A stretch of DNA of 64,000 bases from SXVE01 sp036388895 (GCA_036388895.1 DASVQY010000054.1:37052-101051); one strand, 5' to 3'; positions 25,634-35,100 are shown, numbered from the stretch's first letter. Translations and numbers: made by a program. The notes: generated by a model not told the origin, from the letters alone.

Positions 25634-25654
25634 AAAATTTACGAATGAAAATAT

Positions 25655-26770
25655 TCAGTTTTTCTCATCGAAACAAGTGTCGGCAATCGTCACGAATTTT
25701 TTGCTGTCGGTGAAGCCGTAATCTTCGCCGTACCAGTTTTTTAACGAATTTGATTTCGCGATGAAATCGGCGCGTGAAAGATTCGGATATAGTTTCAGCC
25801 ATTTTTCGCAGCTTCGCTTTTTAACAGTGCGCCGCACGTAAGAGCGTAAACCGATGTTGAAAATAGACGGGTTAAGCGCTTCATTGAAATGGTCGGAAAC
25901 AAACGGTTTAATTAAATTTTCACTTGTTTCGGCGCTTTCGTTGAATTTCCAGATTCCGTTTTCGAGAATGAAAACGGGTGGTTTTGTGAAATTCCCGATT
26001 TTGATTGAGCGCGTCAATCCTTGATAAAACTTCATTCCGACGTAGTTTGCGCAAAGATCGGCGTTTGAGTAAACGCCTGAAACGAGAGTTCCGTAATAAG
26101 TTCGCTCGGTCATTTGCCCCCATCGAATTGCTTTTGTCGCCGCTTCGACGGGCGTTAATCCTTTGCCTAAAGAGTCATTATATTTCTTGTAATAAGCGTA
26201 GCCCTGCTGAAAAAAATGCGCGATTTTATCGGTGCCGAATTGCGCGCCGTAAACGTTGACGGTTTTGCTGATCGTAAAATAATTCGTCGGAATAACAAAA
26301 AATATGGAGTTTTTGTAATCGGTTTTATACGTCGCCGGTTGAGCGCGAAAAACGTGCGATTCCATCCAGGTTCCCGATTTTGTGAAAGCTATGTTGCCCG
26401 TGCCAAGCTGATTGTAAACTTCGCGCGCGACAGCCGCTTCCGACCGCAGAAAATGAAGTTTGGCTCGTTCCTTTTTCGCTGAATCGCATTTTGTGCCTTT
26501 CGGTTTGTTTTGATTATTACTCAAACAAAACTGCCGTTCGTAAATGTCGGCGTTTACTTTGTCAATCGCTTTTCTCAGATTTTCTTCGACATACTGCGTT
26601 ACTTCATCGCCGATGTCGGCGAGCGGCTGCGGCGGCAAATTGTATTGATCCGTTTCAAATGCGAAAACGGAAATTGACCGCATCAGTAAAGCGACACACA
26701 AAAATAATCGAAAAAATACTGCCCGCTTCGCCGAAAATTTTGCGAATAATAAACCGTCGCTGATATTCAT
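25655..26770 (-). CDS. Exported protein of unknown function
   Basis: A 371-residue protein with a hydrophobic N-terminal signal (about 15-38, RAVFFRLFLCVALLMRSISV) and a long soluble part. The recognisable feature is FGTDKIAHFFQQGYAYYKKY near residue 180, a His-containing helix. Four or five Cys residues (FCLSN, KCDSA, DLCANY, KRSCEK, DTCFDE) could form disulfides after export. No family was recognised. A good ribosome site (AAAGGA) precedes the ATG. It converges with the repair operon. Confidence 0.65.
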   Translation of the reverse strand: MNISDGLLFAKFSAKRAVFFRLFLCVALLMRSISVFAFETDQYNLPPQPLADIGDEVTQYVEENLRKAIDKVNADIYERQFCLSNNQNKPKGTKCDSAKKERAKLHFLRSEAAVAREVYNQLGTGNIAFTKSGTWMESHVFRAQPATYKTDYKNSIFFVIPTNYFTISKTVNVYGAQFGTDKIAHFFQQGYAYYKKYNDSLGKGLTPVEAATKAIRWGQMTERTYYGTLVSGVYSNADLCANYVGMKFYQGLTRSIKIGNFTKPPVFILENGIWKFNESAETSENLIKPFVSDHFNEALNPSIFNIGLRSYVRRTVKKRSCEKWLKLYPNLSRADFIAKSNSLKNWYGEDYGFTDSKKFVTIADTCFDEKN

Positions 26771-26881
26771 AAAATCCTTTCGCCTTTTGCTCGCCCGCGC
26801 CGCACGGGTTACATTAATTTAAGAATGTTCTTTTGAATAAAAAATGTAATGATTTTATTACATAAAACAAGGGAGATTTAT

Positions 26882-27139
26882 ATGCCTGACTGCAAAAAAT
26901 ACGGCGGGATTACCAGAGACGAGCTCGCGCATTTGCGCGAAGATTTAGCCAACGAAGGCGTTATCGTGCCCGAAGGCGACGATGTCGAAGTCGCCGGACC
27001 TTACGGAATCAAGCTGCGAGCGACCTACGACGAACAAAAAGAAACGCTGAAAATTTGTATAACCAAAAAACCCTTCTACATCCCCGAATCCGAGATTTGG
27101 AAGATTGTTGACGCCGGAACCGATTCTTACGTCGGATAG
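26882..27139 (+). CDS. Small conserved-looking soluble protein
   Basis: An 85-residue protein starting MPDCKKYGGITRDELAHLRE after a strong ribosome site (AAGGGAG). It appears to combine a helical N-terminus and a beta-rich C-terminus (IKLRATYDEQKETLKICITK, then PFYIPESEIWKIVDAG). No signal or metal site is evident and no family is recognised. It is divergent from the upstream exported gene and converges with the DUF1501 gene. Confidence 0.65.
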   Translation: MPDCKKYGGITRDELAHLREDLANEGVIVPEGDDVEVAGPYGIKLRATYDEQKETLKICITKKPFYIPESEIWKIVDAGTDSYVG

Positions 27140-27147
27140 TAATTTTA

Positions 27148-28623
27148 TCAACTTTGCATAAAACCGAGATTCGTAACGGGAAAGTTTACGATGTTCGGGA
27201 AAACGCTCGGAAAATCCTCTTCCGGCAAACCGTACCAGCGGGCGAGGGTCGCGGCGTATTGCTCGACGCTCGAAGTCGGAATCCAGCGCCCGCGCGAACC
27301 AGTGCCTTGATCCGCGTCGTCCGGTCCGTCAAGTGTCAATGTCGGATACGGCGTTCCGTTCGATGTGTTTCCGCCGTAAAAATCGCCGCCTTTGACAGCG
27401 CCGCCGATGACGAACAGATGATTTCCCCAGGCGTGGTCGCTGCCGACGTTGGCGCCCGTTCCCGACGGTTGCAGCGTGCGCGAAAAATCCGTCATCGTAA
27501 ACAAGGTTACTTTTTCCGAGACTCCTTGCGTCACCATTTCGTCATAGAACGAACGAGCCGCTTGGCTGAACTGCCCGAGCAAAGTCGCCTGACCGACGAC
27601 CTGCGCGATATGCGTGTCGAAACCGCCGAGCTGAACGTAGAAAATCTGCCGGTTGACGCGCAAGTCAACGCGTTTTTTTATCATCCGCGCAACTTGTTTG
27701 AGCTGATTGCCGATATTCGTATTCGGAAACGGGACGGTGGTTTCCTGAAATGTGGAAAGAGCGGAGTTTGCCTGCATCGCCTGTTCGGTGATGTTGCTCG
27801 CCGCGGCGACGAAGTTTTTATCTAAGTCTTGTTTTCGTAACTCGTTAAAGGCGTTTAACTGCGCCCGCGAAATTGCCGTTTCGTTGTAGCCTTGCGGATT
27901 CAGAACCTGACTCAAAGAAGTTTGAGCGTTCACTATTGCCAGAGGAAATGTGTCCTCCCCGGCAGTAAATAATTGCGCGCCGCTAATCGAAGTAATCATC
28001 GGCACCAGAGCGTTCGGATTATCGCGGACAGCCATTTGATCGGCGATTCTGCCTCCCCAGCCGGTAAATATCTGTGCGTCGGCGCGTCCGCTTTGAAACT
28101 GCGTAAGCTGATCCGAATGCGAATACAATTGATACGGTCTTTTTACGTTTTCGTTGTATAACTGCGTTCTGATCAATGGCTCGACGAGCGTTCCGACATT
28201 TGCCGCAATCGCCATTTTTCCTCTCGCCCAAAGTTCATAAATGCCGCCGTTGATGCCGTGCGTGGTCGTGCCGAGATTCGGGTTTAAACCGTAATTCAAT
28301 CCGCCCATTCGCGGAACGCTGATCGGCAAAAGCGAGTTTTGATTGATCGCCAATCCAGCCGCGTTTCGCGCATTAAAATACGTCGAAAAATTGCTCAGCT
28401 GCGTAGAATTATGGTTCGGAACGACCGTGTTGTTCCCGTCGTTGCCGCCGACCAGAAAAACACACACCAAAGCTTTATAATCGTTCGGCGCTTTGGCTCG
28501 AGATTCGTCGGCTTTCTGCGCCAGCGCGCTCATTAAACCGAAATGCTTAACCTGCGTCCCCAGCGCCGTCATTCCCAAACTGCAACAGGATTTCTTTAAA
28601 AATTCGCGTCTGCTTTGTTTCAT
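27148..28623 (-). CDS. DUF1501 (Tat-exported sulfatase-like) protein
   Basis: A 491-residue DUF1501 protein. The chosen ATG (28621-28623) begins a Tat signal MKQSRREFLKKSCCSLGMTA. The DUF1501 features are LVCVFLVGGNDGNNTVVP near residue 50, the QLGGFDTH segment and the C-terminal FTMTDFSRT and GSDHAWGNHLFVIGG. The fold is related to alkaline phosphatase/sulfatase enzymes; the substrate is unknown. It starts two bases after the DUF1800 stop, the usual gene pair in planctomycetes and acidobacteria, and the two probably form one exported system. Confidence 0.9.
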   Translation of the reverse strand: MKQSRREFLKKSCCSLGMTALGTQVKHFGLMSALAQKADESRAKAPNDYKALVCVFLVGGNDGNNTVVPNHNSTQLSNFSTYFNARNAAGLAINQNSLLPISVPRMGGLNYGLNPNLGTTTHGINGGIYELWARGKMAIAANVGTLVEPLIRTQLYNENVKRPYQLYSHSDQLTQFQSGRADAQIFTGWGGRIADQMAVRDNPNALVPMITSISGAQLFTAGEDTFPLAIVNAQTSLSQVLNPQGYNETAISRAQLNAFNELRKQDLDKNFVAAASNITEQAMQANSALSTFQETTVPFPNTNIGNQLKQVARMIKKRVDLRVNRQIFYVQLGGFDTHIAQVVGQATLLGQFSQAARSFYDEMVTQGVSEKVTLFTMTDFSRTLQPSGTGANVGSDHAWGNHLFVIGGAVKGGDFYGGNTSNGTPYPTLTLDGPDDADQGTGSRGRWIPTSSVEQYAATLARWYGLPEEDFPSVFPNIVNFPVTNLGFMQS

Positions 28624-28625
28624 TT

Positions 28626-30836
28626 TTACCTCTGCACTTGATATTGCGAAGATGTCGCTATCAAATAAACCGCCATTTTCGCCCGAAGCAGCGGATTCGT
28701 TCTCGGCACCGTTCTGACCGCGTTTAAAATCGTCGCTTTGTTTTGCTCGGTCAGCGCGCCGTGCATCATTTTTTCGTTGAGCGCGTCTATCAACCGATTG
28801 CACGTAAAATCGGTCGAGGCTATAAATCTCATTTCCGACAAATTAATCGAAGTTCCGATTGATGTGTTCGCGTCGGGTTTGATGTTGTTAAAAATTACCG
28901 TATTGATAAAGTTTGCGCGCGAAATCGCCGTGCCGGTCGTCAATGTCGCAAATTCGGGTCCGTTTAATCCGGGTCCGGGAACGACGTAATCCGGTGGGTA
29001 ATAGTTAAAAACCGTCGGCGAATAAAAAATGTTTTGCCCGCTCTGCGCCACCAGATGCGCGATGTACCCGTCGCTCTGATCCGTCCCGTCAGCCGATTGA
29101 ACGCCGAACTGCCGCAGCAAGTTCGTCGCCAGTTGTGCCGGTTCGCGCAGTTTTCCGTAATTGGGATCGGTTTTTACGCTGCCGCGCGCTTCCGGGTCGA
29201 GCAGAATCGCTTTGACCACTTCTTTCAATTGCGTCGGACTTGTTCGATGCGCGTCGAAAACAGTTGATATTCTTCCGACAAAGGCGGGCGTCGGATCGCT
29301 CGTCACGAGGTGCTGAATCAAAAAGCGGCTGACAAACGGCGCGACGTTCGGATGATTGTAAATATTGTCTAAAGCCAAATCTAATTCCGCATTTCCGTCC
29401 AAATTGGCATCTATGTTTTCATTAACGGCTCCCGGATAATTGAGCAAAGTTTTGGCGGAAACGTCGTGATTGTTTTGCTTGAGCAGCATCGGGTCTTTAT
29501 AATTCGGCGCGCCTATTGTGCGGTTCGGGCAAGCCGCGCCGGAAACTTCGCATAAACCCCAACCGGTAAATACTTTTGTAAAGTTATTGATTGTTTTCTG
29601 GTTATAAGTCGGAATCGGATTGTTGTTTTCGTCTAACTGTTTCGTGCCGTCCGGGTTGAGCATAAAAACACCGATTGTAAAAAGCTGCAAAATCTCGCGG
29701 GCGTAATTTTCGTTCGGGTTGTCTTTTGTGCTGCTCAGCATATCGAGATAATTGCCCATTCCCGGATTGAGCGTCATCTGCTGCATCAGCGTTCTGTAAT
29801 TGCCGAAGGCGTTGTCGCTTAAAACTTTGTGATAAGCGATCATATGGCTCGCCTGCTGCGTGTCTACGCCAGATACGACCCACATTTGGCTTAATGCCCA
29901 AGCGACGCGGTGACGCAATTGCGCTTCGCCGTAAAACGCTTCTTTGAAGAACCAGTTCTGCACCTGAAACATCGTGTAGCGGTCGCGGCGACAGTGCGGA
30001 TAAATGTCGGGCGGATCCGGCGGAAAATTATTCGGATTCTCGGAACCGTTGCAATTGCCCGGTTCGACGAAAGGCATCAACGGAATGTTCGGGTAAGGAA
30101 TTGTCGGATACGGAGCGACAACTTGTTCGTCGAGCCACTTCGAAAAACCGTCGCGGCGGATTTTTTCATCGAGCACAGGCGTTGGACCGAACGTCGCCTG
30201 CTCCATAAATCTGATTCGGTCGGCGGAATCGGAATCTTCCGCGCCGGCTGGCGACTTTAAATTAATCGGATTCACAAACGGAGAAACGGGAAACGGCGTC
30301 GGAGCCGCGTTCGCGTCATCTTTAATTGATCCGCCCGTTTTGCCGAGTCCCAAACGAACGCGATTGCTCGCCAATCCGCGCCACGTAACGCTGATTAAAA
30401 CATCGCCGTTCGCTACGGGCTGTTTATAAAAACCGAGAACATCTCTTAATTCTACGGTCAGCGCGTAAACCCATTCTTTTCCTTCGACCGGGCGAACGTC
30501 CGAAACGGGAAAACGATATTTTCGGTTTTTCGCGTCCTCGACATAAACGCGAAAAGCGTTCGCGCCTTCGCCCGGCATTAAATTCAAGTTCGTAACGTAA
30601 AGCACGATTTTTGAATTCAGCGTAAAGGCTTTAGGCTGTTTTCGGGAAATGCTGCGATTAATTGCTTTTTCAAACGGAATTGCAAGAGCGCGCGCGGAAT
30701 CGGCTTCGCTGATCAAAACGGGCGTTGGGAAATCCGCACTTTGATTGTCCTCAGCCCGAATTCCGAAAACAAAAGCAAAAATTACAAAGCTCGCGAGCAA
30801 AATACGCAGAGACGGTTGGGGTTTACTGCTTTTCAT
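28626..30836 (-). CDS. DUF1800 exported protein
   Basis: A 736-residue secreted protein with signal peptide (RILLASFVIFAFVFGIRA). An N-terminal beta domain (about 60-170) precedes the DUF1800 core (from about 205), recognised by RIRFMEQATFGPTPVLDEKI, RHRVAWALSQMWVVSG, NYLDMLSSTKDNPNENYARE and LQLFTIG. Function is unknown; DUF1800 proteins nearly always pair with DUF1501 as here (two-base gap). The upstream region 30837-31009 contains a short inverted repeat (TTAAAACC/GGTTTTAA). Confidence 0.9.
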   Translation of the reverse strand: MKSSKPQPSLRILLASFVIFAFVFGIRAEDNQSADFPTPVLISEADSARALAIPFEKAINRSISRKQPKAFTLNSKIVLYVTNLNLMPGEGANAFRVYVEDAKNRKYRFPVSDVRPVEGKEWVYALTVELRDVLGFYKQPVANGDVLISVTWRGLASNRVRLGLGKTGGSIKDDANAAPTPFPVSPFVNPINLKSPAGAEDSDSADRIRFMEQATFGPTPVLDEKIRRDGFSKWLDEQVVAPYPTIPYPNIPLMPFVEPGNCNGSENPNNFPPDPPDIYPHCRRDRYTMFQVQNWFFKEAFYGEAQLRHRVAWALSQMWVVSGVDTQQASHMIAYHKVLSDNAFGNYRTLMQQMTLNPGMGNYLDMLSSTKDNPNENYAREILQLFTIGVFMLNPDGTKQLDENNNPIPTYNQKTINNFTKVFTGWGLCEVSGAACPNRTIGAPNYKDPMLLKQNNHDVSAKTLLNYPGAVNENIDANLDGNAELDLALDNIYNHPNVAPFVSRFLIQHLVTSDPTPAFVGRISTVFDAHRTSPTQLKEVVKAILLDPEARGSVKTDPNYGKLREPAQLATNLLRQFGVQSADGTDQSDGYIAHLVAQSGQNIFYSPTVFNYYPPDYVVPGPGLNGPEFATLTTGTAISRANFINTVIFNNIKPDANTSIGTSINLSEMRFIASTDFTCNRLIDALNEKMMHGALTEQNKATILNAVRTVPRTNPLLRAKMAVYLIATSSQYQVQR

Positions 30837-31009
30837 AACAGTTCGCTCCTAAAGTTTCGTTCATTAAAACCAGACGAGCAATCGGAACCGGTTTTAACGA
30901 TAAAGAAAATAAAAGGATTTATTTTTATCTCAAATAAAAATGGTTTGTAAATTCAATTTATCGAACCTGCTTTTTAATCATCCCGATTATCCGAGAGATG
31001 AAAATTAAT

Positions 31010-32086
31010 TTAGTGATAAACATTGGAATTCGGCAAAGTCAGAGGAATATCCGTAGAAAAGCCGAAAAATTTATAATCTAAAGCGCCGTCGGAGCTGCGC
31101 AAAATATACCAGGTCGAATTGCTCGGGCGAAACACCGCCATATCAGTTTTACCGTCGCCGTCATAATCGCCCGGAACCGGGTAATCGTCGTAGAAACCGA
31201 ACCACAATTCAAACAAATTGCCGGTCGAGCTATTTTTGATGCGCCAATGACGCCATCCGTCAGTGTTTTTACTGCCCGCGAAATCCGTTTTTCCGTCGCC
31301 GTCGTAATCGCCGGGAATCGGATAGTCAATATCTAAAAATTCTACCTTATCAGGCGGCGTATATTGAGGCGCGACGGGCGAATACCAGACGTTGAAATGA
31401 TTTTGACCGGGCGATTCAGATGGGTTCTGAACGAAAACGGCGACATCGCTTTTACCGTCATTGTTGTAATCGCCGACCGCAGACGTTATATACTCGCGTT
31501 CGGACATACAGTCTTTGATGACATCTTTTTTCAAAGCGAATTCATTGCCCGCCGGCAGAATAAAAAATGCCATTATAAAGCAGGGGTTTACCGGATCTTC
31601 CGAGGTGTCGTAGCGGTCGAAAACGGCGAGCTCCGCCGCCTGGTCGCCGAAATAATTGCGGCTGACAATATTTCCGAAGCCGCTGAACGGCGTCACTCCG
31701 TGTCCGCCGGAACTGTAATTTATCCAGAATTCCTTAGAACTCTGATTCGACTCGCTGTTTATAGAACGAAAAACGGCGACATCCGTTTTCCCGTCACCGT
31801 CGTAATCGGCGGGAGTGTGAATATCGTATGCCAGCCCCCACTGATACGACATCAATTGGTTCCTTTGACTACTGAGAACGTAAAAATAAGACGAAGGAAG
31901 CGGAAAAACGTTTCGTTCGCCCGGGCGATAAACAGCTATATCGGTCTTGCCGTCCCCGTCAAAATCCATATTAGAACTCGGATCAACCGCTTTTGTTGTC
32001 AGAGCTGAAAACAAATTTATGCTGAGGATGAACAAAACTACTGTAAATTTGCTGAAATACGAGAAAAAAATGCGCGGAGACTTCAT
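31010..32086 (-). CDS. Exported FG-GAP/VCBS repeat protein (1 of 3)
   Basis: A 358-residue protein. The chosen ATG begins the signal region MKSPRIFFSYFSKFTVVLFI. The mature part is a chain of calcium-loop repeats of the type DFDGDGKTDIAVYRPG, DYDGDGKTDVAVFRS, DYNNDGKSDVAVF and DYDGDGKTDMAVFRPSNS, as in FG-GAP/VCBS beta-propellers. The last repeat is followed by TWYILRSSDG. Such proteins are secreted or surface-attached and very numerous in Blastocatellia; their role is unknown. It is more diverged from the 48-50 kb pair than those two are from each other. Confidence 0.85.
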   Translation of the reverse strand: MKSPRIFFSYFSKFTVVLFILSINLFSALTTKAVDPSSNMDFDGDGKTDIAVYRPGERNVFPLPSSYFYVLSSQRNQLMSYQWGLAYDIHTPADYDGDGKTDVAVFRSINSESNQSSKEFWINYSSGGHGVTPFSGFGNIVSRNYFGDQAAELAVFDRYDTSEDPVNPCFIMAFFILPAGNEFALKKDVIKDCMSEREYITSAVGDYNNDGKSDVAVFVQNPSESPGQNHFNVWYSPVAPQYTPPDKVEFLDIDYPIPGDYDGDGKTDFAGSKNTDGWRHWRIKNSSTGNLFELWFGFYDDYPVPGDYDGDGKTDMAVFRPSNSTWYILRSSDGALDYKFFGFSTDIPLTLPNSNVYH

Positions 32087-32920
32087 ACTTTCAAAATAGC
32101 TTTTAAAGGTTTGGGAAAGGGTTTGAACGCGTGCAAGTTTATGGGTTTGTTTATAAAAAGTCAAGAAAACCGACTTTAATTTTTATGGATGAACTGCCAA
32201 ACGGCATTTTAATTTTAACGGTAATTTAAGAGAGGATAATCCACAGAATTAAATATTAAATATGTAAAAGAAAAAAGAGGCTGATTTTAACCAACCTCAA
32301 TTTAACCTTCCGAGCGTCCCATTTGCCGTCTGCCTTTCTTCCTTCTGAATGAAGACGAACGCGATAATTATTTTTGCGAAAAATTTTTTTGAAAACAGAA
32401 AAAAAACTTTTTCGATCAACACAGACTGAAAAGGTTTGACCGGATCATTGTTTATAAAGTAGTTTCGCAAGGCTTTGTTTCAGAAACTGCTAATAAAAAA
32501 AGCCTGCGTCACGGACACAGGCGAATCCAATTCACAAATAAGCTAACCATTAATTTAAAGATGGTTAATGGAATTAGAGTTCCAGAATTTTATGCGCCGA
32601 TTTATTCGGTTTTCGGTCGAACTTTTCCGAGCCTTCGGTTCGCTGTTTCACGAGCCGTTTAAATAAAATTTCGTTTTGTCCACATAATTGAACAGGTTGT
32701 CACATTTTCGTTTTATTGCGCTTTATTACATTTAATAATGTCGTTTAGCTTTCGAGACCAATTGAAATGTTGCAGCAGGGATTAATTTAATTCTGAGTTA
32801 AAATCTCGACTGCTTTAAAACGTTTCAGCAATCGCTTTAATTCTAGAATTTAATCAAAAAGGCGAGAATGCGAAAGCTGTTTTTACGGGTTGTACTTTTT
32901 TTATAGGAGAAATAGCAGTT
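32087..32920. other. Long intergenic region
   Basis: About 830 bases without a convincing gene. It contains a minus-strand terminator (32494-32522) and a small inverted repeat around 32545-32575 (TAACCAT/ATGGTTA), and it must hold the promoters of the flanking genes. The minus-strand terminator has no obvious gene upstream of it, so a short unannotated minus-strand transcript is possible. Confidence 0.45.
32494..32522 (-). terminator. Orphan minus-strand terminator
   Basis: GCCTGCGT (32502-32509) pairs with ACACAGGC (32515-32522) with one mismatch. In the minus direction it is followed by seven T residues. No recognised minus-strand gene precedes it. Confidence 0.6.
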
Positions 32921-33076
32921 ATGAATAAATTAATAAAAGCATTTTGCCTGGTGTTTGTTTTGAGCATTACTACATTCACGCAAAGCGTCGGTGAATACAG
33001 AAAAGGCGAATTTCGAGTCGGACTTACGAACCGTCTGTCCGACAGCGAAAATCGTCAATATATTAAATGGTTGTAA
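32921..33076 (+). CDS. Small secreted protein or truncated barrel protein
   Basis: A 51-residue frame begins after a ribosome site (ATAGGAGAAATAGC). Residues 1-21 form a signal peptide (MNKLIKAFCLVFVLSITTFT), and the rest starts GEYRKGEFRVGLTNRLSD. This beginning resembles the first strand of small outer-membrane beta-barrel proteins common in this group, but the protein stops after 51 residues. It may be a decayed copy or a real short secreted peptide. A strong terminator follows at 33133-33167, which supports transcription. Confidence 0.5.
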   Translation: MNKLIKAFCLVFVLSITTFTQSVGEYRKGEFRVGLTNRLSDSENRQYIKWL

Positions 33077-33132
33077 GCATTTCTCAATTTGAGACCCGAA
33101 AAAATTTCGGTATCAAAAAGAGCGCGACAAAT

Positions 33133-33167
33133 AAAAAGCCGTAGAGTTTCACATTCTACGGCTTTTT
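33133..33167 (+). terminator. Strong hairpin terminator
   Basis: AAAAAGCCGTAGA (33133-33145) pairs perfectly with TCTACGGCTTTTT (33155-33167) around a nine-base loop, with further T-rich sequence downstream. Confidence 0.85.
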
Positions 33168-33344
33168 GCTTTTCTTTTTTTAGACCCGCCGCATAATCTT
33201 CCGCGTAAATTTCAAAATCAGTCAAAATAAAACGGCAGACGGCGAATAAAATTGAAATTAAACTCGCTTAAATTCAATTTGCAAGAAATTTCAGCCGATT
33301 AAAAAACGGTTGCGGAACGACTGTTTCTTTGAGTTAAATGTAAT

Positions 33345-34172
33345 ATGAACGAAGATAAAAACGAAAATAAAAAGGAAATCGCCCGCGAGATGATTAACGA
33401 AGAACGACGAGGTTTGCTTAAACAAATCGAAGATTGGCTGGAGACGCCGCTTCTCGTTCTGGGTTTCGTCTGGCTCGGGCTTTTGGTTTACGAATTTATC
33501 TGGAATCTTTCGCCGACGTTAGAACTTATCGGCACGATAATCTGGATAATTTTCATTCTCGATTTCGCGGTGAAATTAACGCTGGCGCCGGATAAAACCG
33601 ATTATCTTGTAAATAATTGGCTGACGGCGCTCGCCTTGCTCGTGCCGGCTCTGCGTGTGTTTCGTGTTTTTCGCGTTTTCCGCGTTTTTCGCGCGGCGCG
33701 GGCGGTGCGCGGCGTGCGGCTTTTTCGGGTTTTGACTTCGCTCAATCGCGGAATGAAGGCTTTGAGCGCGAGCTTCGGGCGACGCGGATTCGGTTACGTC
33801 GTCGCGCTTTCGTGTATCGTCGTTTTTGCGGGTGCCGCCGGTATGCTCGCTTTTGAATCGGAACTCGAAGGCGGAATAAAAACTTACGGAGACGCGCTTT
33901 GGTGGACGGCGATGATGATTACGACAATCGGTTCTGAGTATTTTCCGCAAACTGCCGAAGGACGAATTTTGTGTTTTATTCTGGCGCTTTACGGTTTCGC
34001 AGTTTTCGGTTACGTGACGGCGACATTAGCAACGTTTTTTGTCGGACGCGACGCGGAAAACCGCGAATCGGAAATTGCCGGAACCGCAGACATTACTGCT
34101 TTACAAAGTGAAATCGCGCTGCTTCGCGAGGAGATTAAAATGTTAAATAAACAAAATCGAAATAACGCCTGA
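33345..34172 (+). CDS. Voltage-sensor cation channel with non-canonical filter
   Basis: A 275-residue ion-transporter-family protein with six predicted membrane helices. S1-S3 span about 34-100. S4 is striking: RVFRVFRVFRVFRAARAVRG (about 103-122) repeats Arg every third residue. S5-pore-S6 follow (about 145-230), and the C-terminus is a short coiled coil (LQSEIALLREEIKMLNKQN). The pore loop reads WWTAMMITTIGSEYFP where K+ channels have TxGYGD, so selectivity may differ. It would be a tetrameric inner-membrane channel. It lies at the edge of the nitrate/NO island but shares no regulatory palindrome with it. Confidence 0.85.
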   Translation: MNEDKNENKKEIAREMINEERRGLLKQIEDWLETPLLVLGFVWLGLLVYEFIWNLSPTLELIGTIIWIIFILDFAVKLTLAPDKTDYLVNNWLTALALLVPALRVFRVFRVFRVFRAARAVRGVRLFRVLTSLNRGMKALSASFGRRGFGYVVALSCIVVFAGAAGMLAFESELEGGIKTYGDALWWTAMMITTIGSEYFPQTAEGRILCFILALYGFAVFGYVTATLATFFVGRDAENRESEIAGTADITALQSEIALLREEIKMLNKQNRNNA

Positions 34173-34258
34173 AAATTGAAACCTTGAAGTTAAGCTTAAT
34201 CATTACAACAAATACGCTCGATTTTGACTTTTAACAGCGCTAAAAGTTGTTCGCTTTG

Positions 34259-34272
34259 GTGACTCAAATCAC
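34259..34272. promoter_or_regulatory. GTGA-N6-TCAC Crp/Fnr-type palindrome
   Basis: GTGACTCAAATCAC lies 46 bases before the cupin start. It matches the half-sites of the palindromes at 35.09 and 47.15 kb and is a probable site for the Crp/Fnr protein encoded at 47.2 kb. Confidence 0.55.
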
Positions 34273-34318
34273 TTTAATCTTGATTTAGCCGGAGTTAATC
34301 TTTTTCGTAAATGTGATT

Positions 34319-34648
34319 ATGAAAAATATAGAGTTAATAAAAAATCTGAAATTAAGCGAAATCGCTGAAAGCGAAAAAAACAAAGAAGTAAAGGAAATTT
34401 TCAGCGGCTCGCAACGGCGCCTGATCGAAGTAAAACTTCGCAACAATGAGATTTTACCGAAACATAAAGCCGCCGAACCGATCACGGTTTTGTGTCTGGC
34501 GGGAACTGGCGTTTTTCGCGCAGGGCAGGGTTTGAGCGAAGAATGCAGACTCGTTGCCGGAACGTTGATTACTTTAGAAAGCGGCATCGAGCACGAAGTC
34601 GCCGCTGAACCTGCGATAGATTTGCTGGTTACGAAATTTAAGAGTTAA
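34319..34648 (+). CDS. Cupin-like small protein
   Basis: A 109-residue protein with a cupin-like beta-barrel pattern: LIEVKLRNNEILPKHKAAEP, then LCLAGTGVFRAG and LVAGTLITLESGIEHEVAAE. The PKHKA and EHEVA segments supply His residues that could bind a metal. The ATG at 34319 begins the domain. The truncated haemoglobin starts five bases after its stop, so the two are an operon preceded by a regulatory palindrome, suggesting a role in NO or oxygen stress. Confidence 0.75.
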   Translation: MKNIELIKNLKLSEIAESEKNKEVKEIFSGSQRRLIEVKLRNNEILPKHKAAEPITVLCLAGTGVFRAGQGLSEECRLVAGTLITLESGIEHEVAAEPAIDLLVTKFKS

Positions 34649-34653
34649 ACGAA

Positions 34654-35055
34654 ATGAAAAAAGACATCGAAACGCGCGCTGATATTGACGATTTGATGAA
34701 TCGTTTTTACGCGCGTGCGATCAGCGACGAAACAATCGGCTACATTTTTACGGATGTCGCTGAACTCGATTTAGAAAGGCATCTGCCGGTTATCGGAGAT
34801 TTCTGGGAAACCTTGCTTTTCGGCACGGGCGATTATCAAAGACACGGGCGAAACCCTTTGCAGATTCACGCCGTTCTTCATCAAAAATCGCCGCTCACGA
34901 CAAAGCATTTTCGCCGCTGGCTCGAAATTTTTCGCGAAACGGTTGATGAAACGTTCGGCGGAACGCGAGCCGATTTTATTAAGCTGCGCGCCGAGGCGAT
35001 TGCCAATCGGATGCAGAATTTCGTAAGCGGAGTTCCGGCTGTAAATGCCGGTTAG
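34654..35055 (+). CDS. Group III truncated haemoglobin
   Basis: A 133-residue globin of the group III truncated type. Signatures are DIDDLMNRFYARAISDETIG, YIFTDVAELDLERHLPVIGD and FWETLLFGTGDYQRHGRNPL, followed by LTTKHFRRWLEIF, which should carry the proximal His (HFRRW region). Such proteins bind O2 or NO in the cytosol. Its place directly after the cupin, downstream of a Crp/Fnr-type site and next to nitrate reductase genes, suggests NO detoxification. Confidence 0.9.
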   Translation: MKKDIETRADIDDLMNRFYARAISDETIGYIFTDVAELDLERHLPVIGDFWETLLFGTGDYQRHGRNPLQIHAVLHQKSPLTTKHFRRWLEIFRETVDETFGGTRADFIKLRAEAIANRMQNFVSGVPAVNAG

Positions 35056-35086
35056 CGCAAAGTCAGTCCGTTTAGAACAAAAAGAT

Positions 35087-35100
35087 GTGACTAATGTCAC
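35087..35100. promoter_or_regulatory. GTGA-N6-TCAC Crp/Fnr-type palindrome
   Basis: GTGACTAATGTCAC is flanked by T and A, giving a 16-base perfect-half-site palindrome. It lies 61 bases before the DUF7009 start at the head of the nitrate reductase gene row. Confidence 0.6.
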
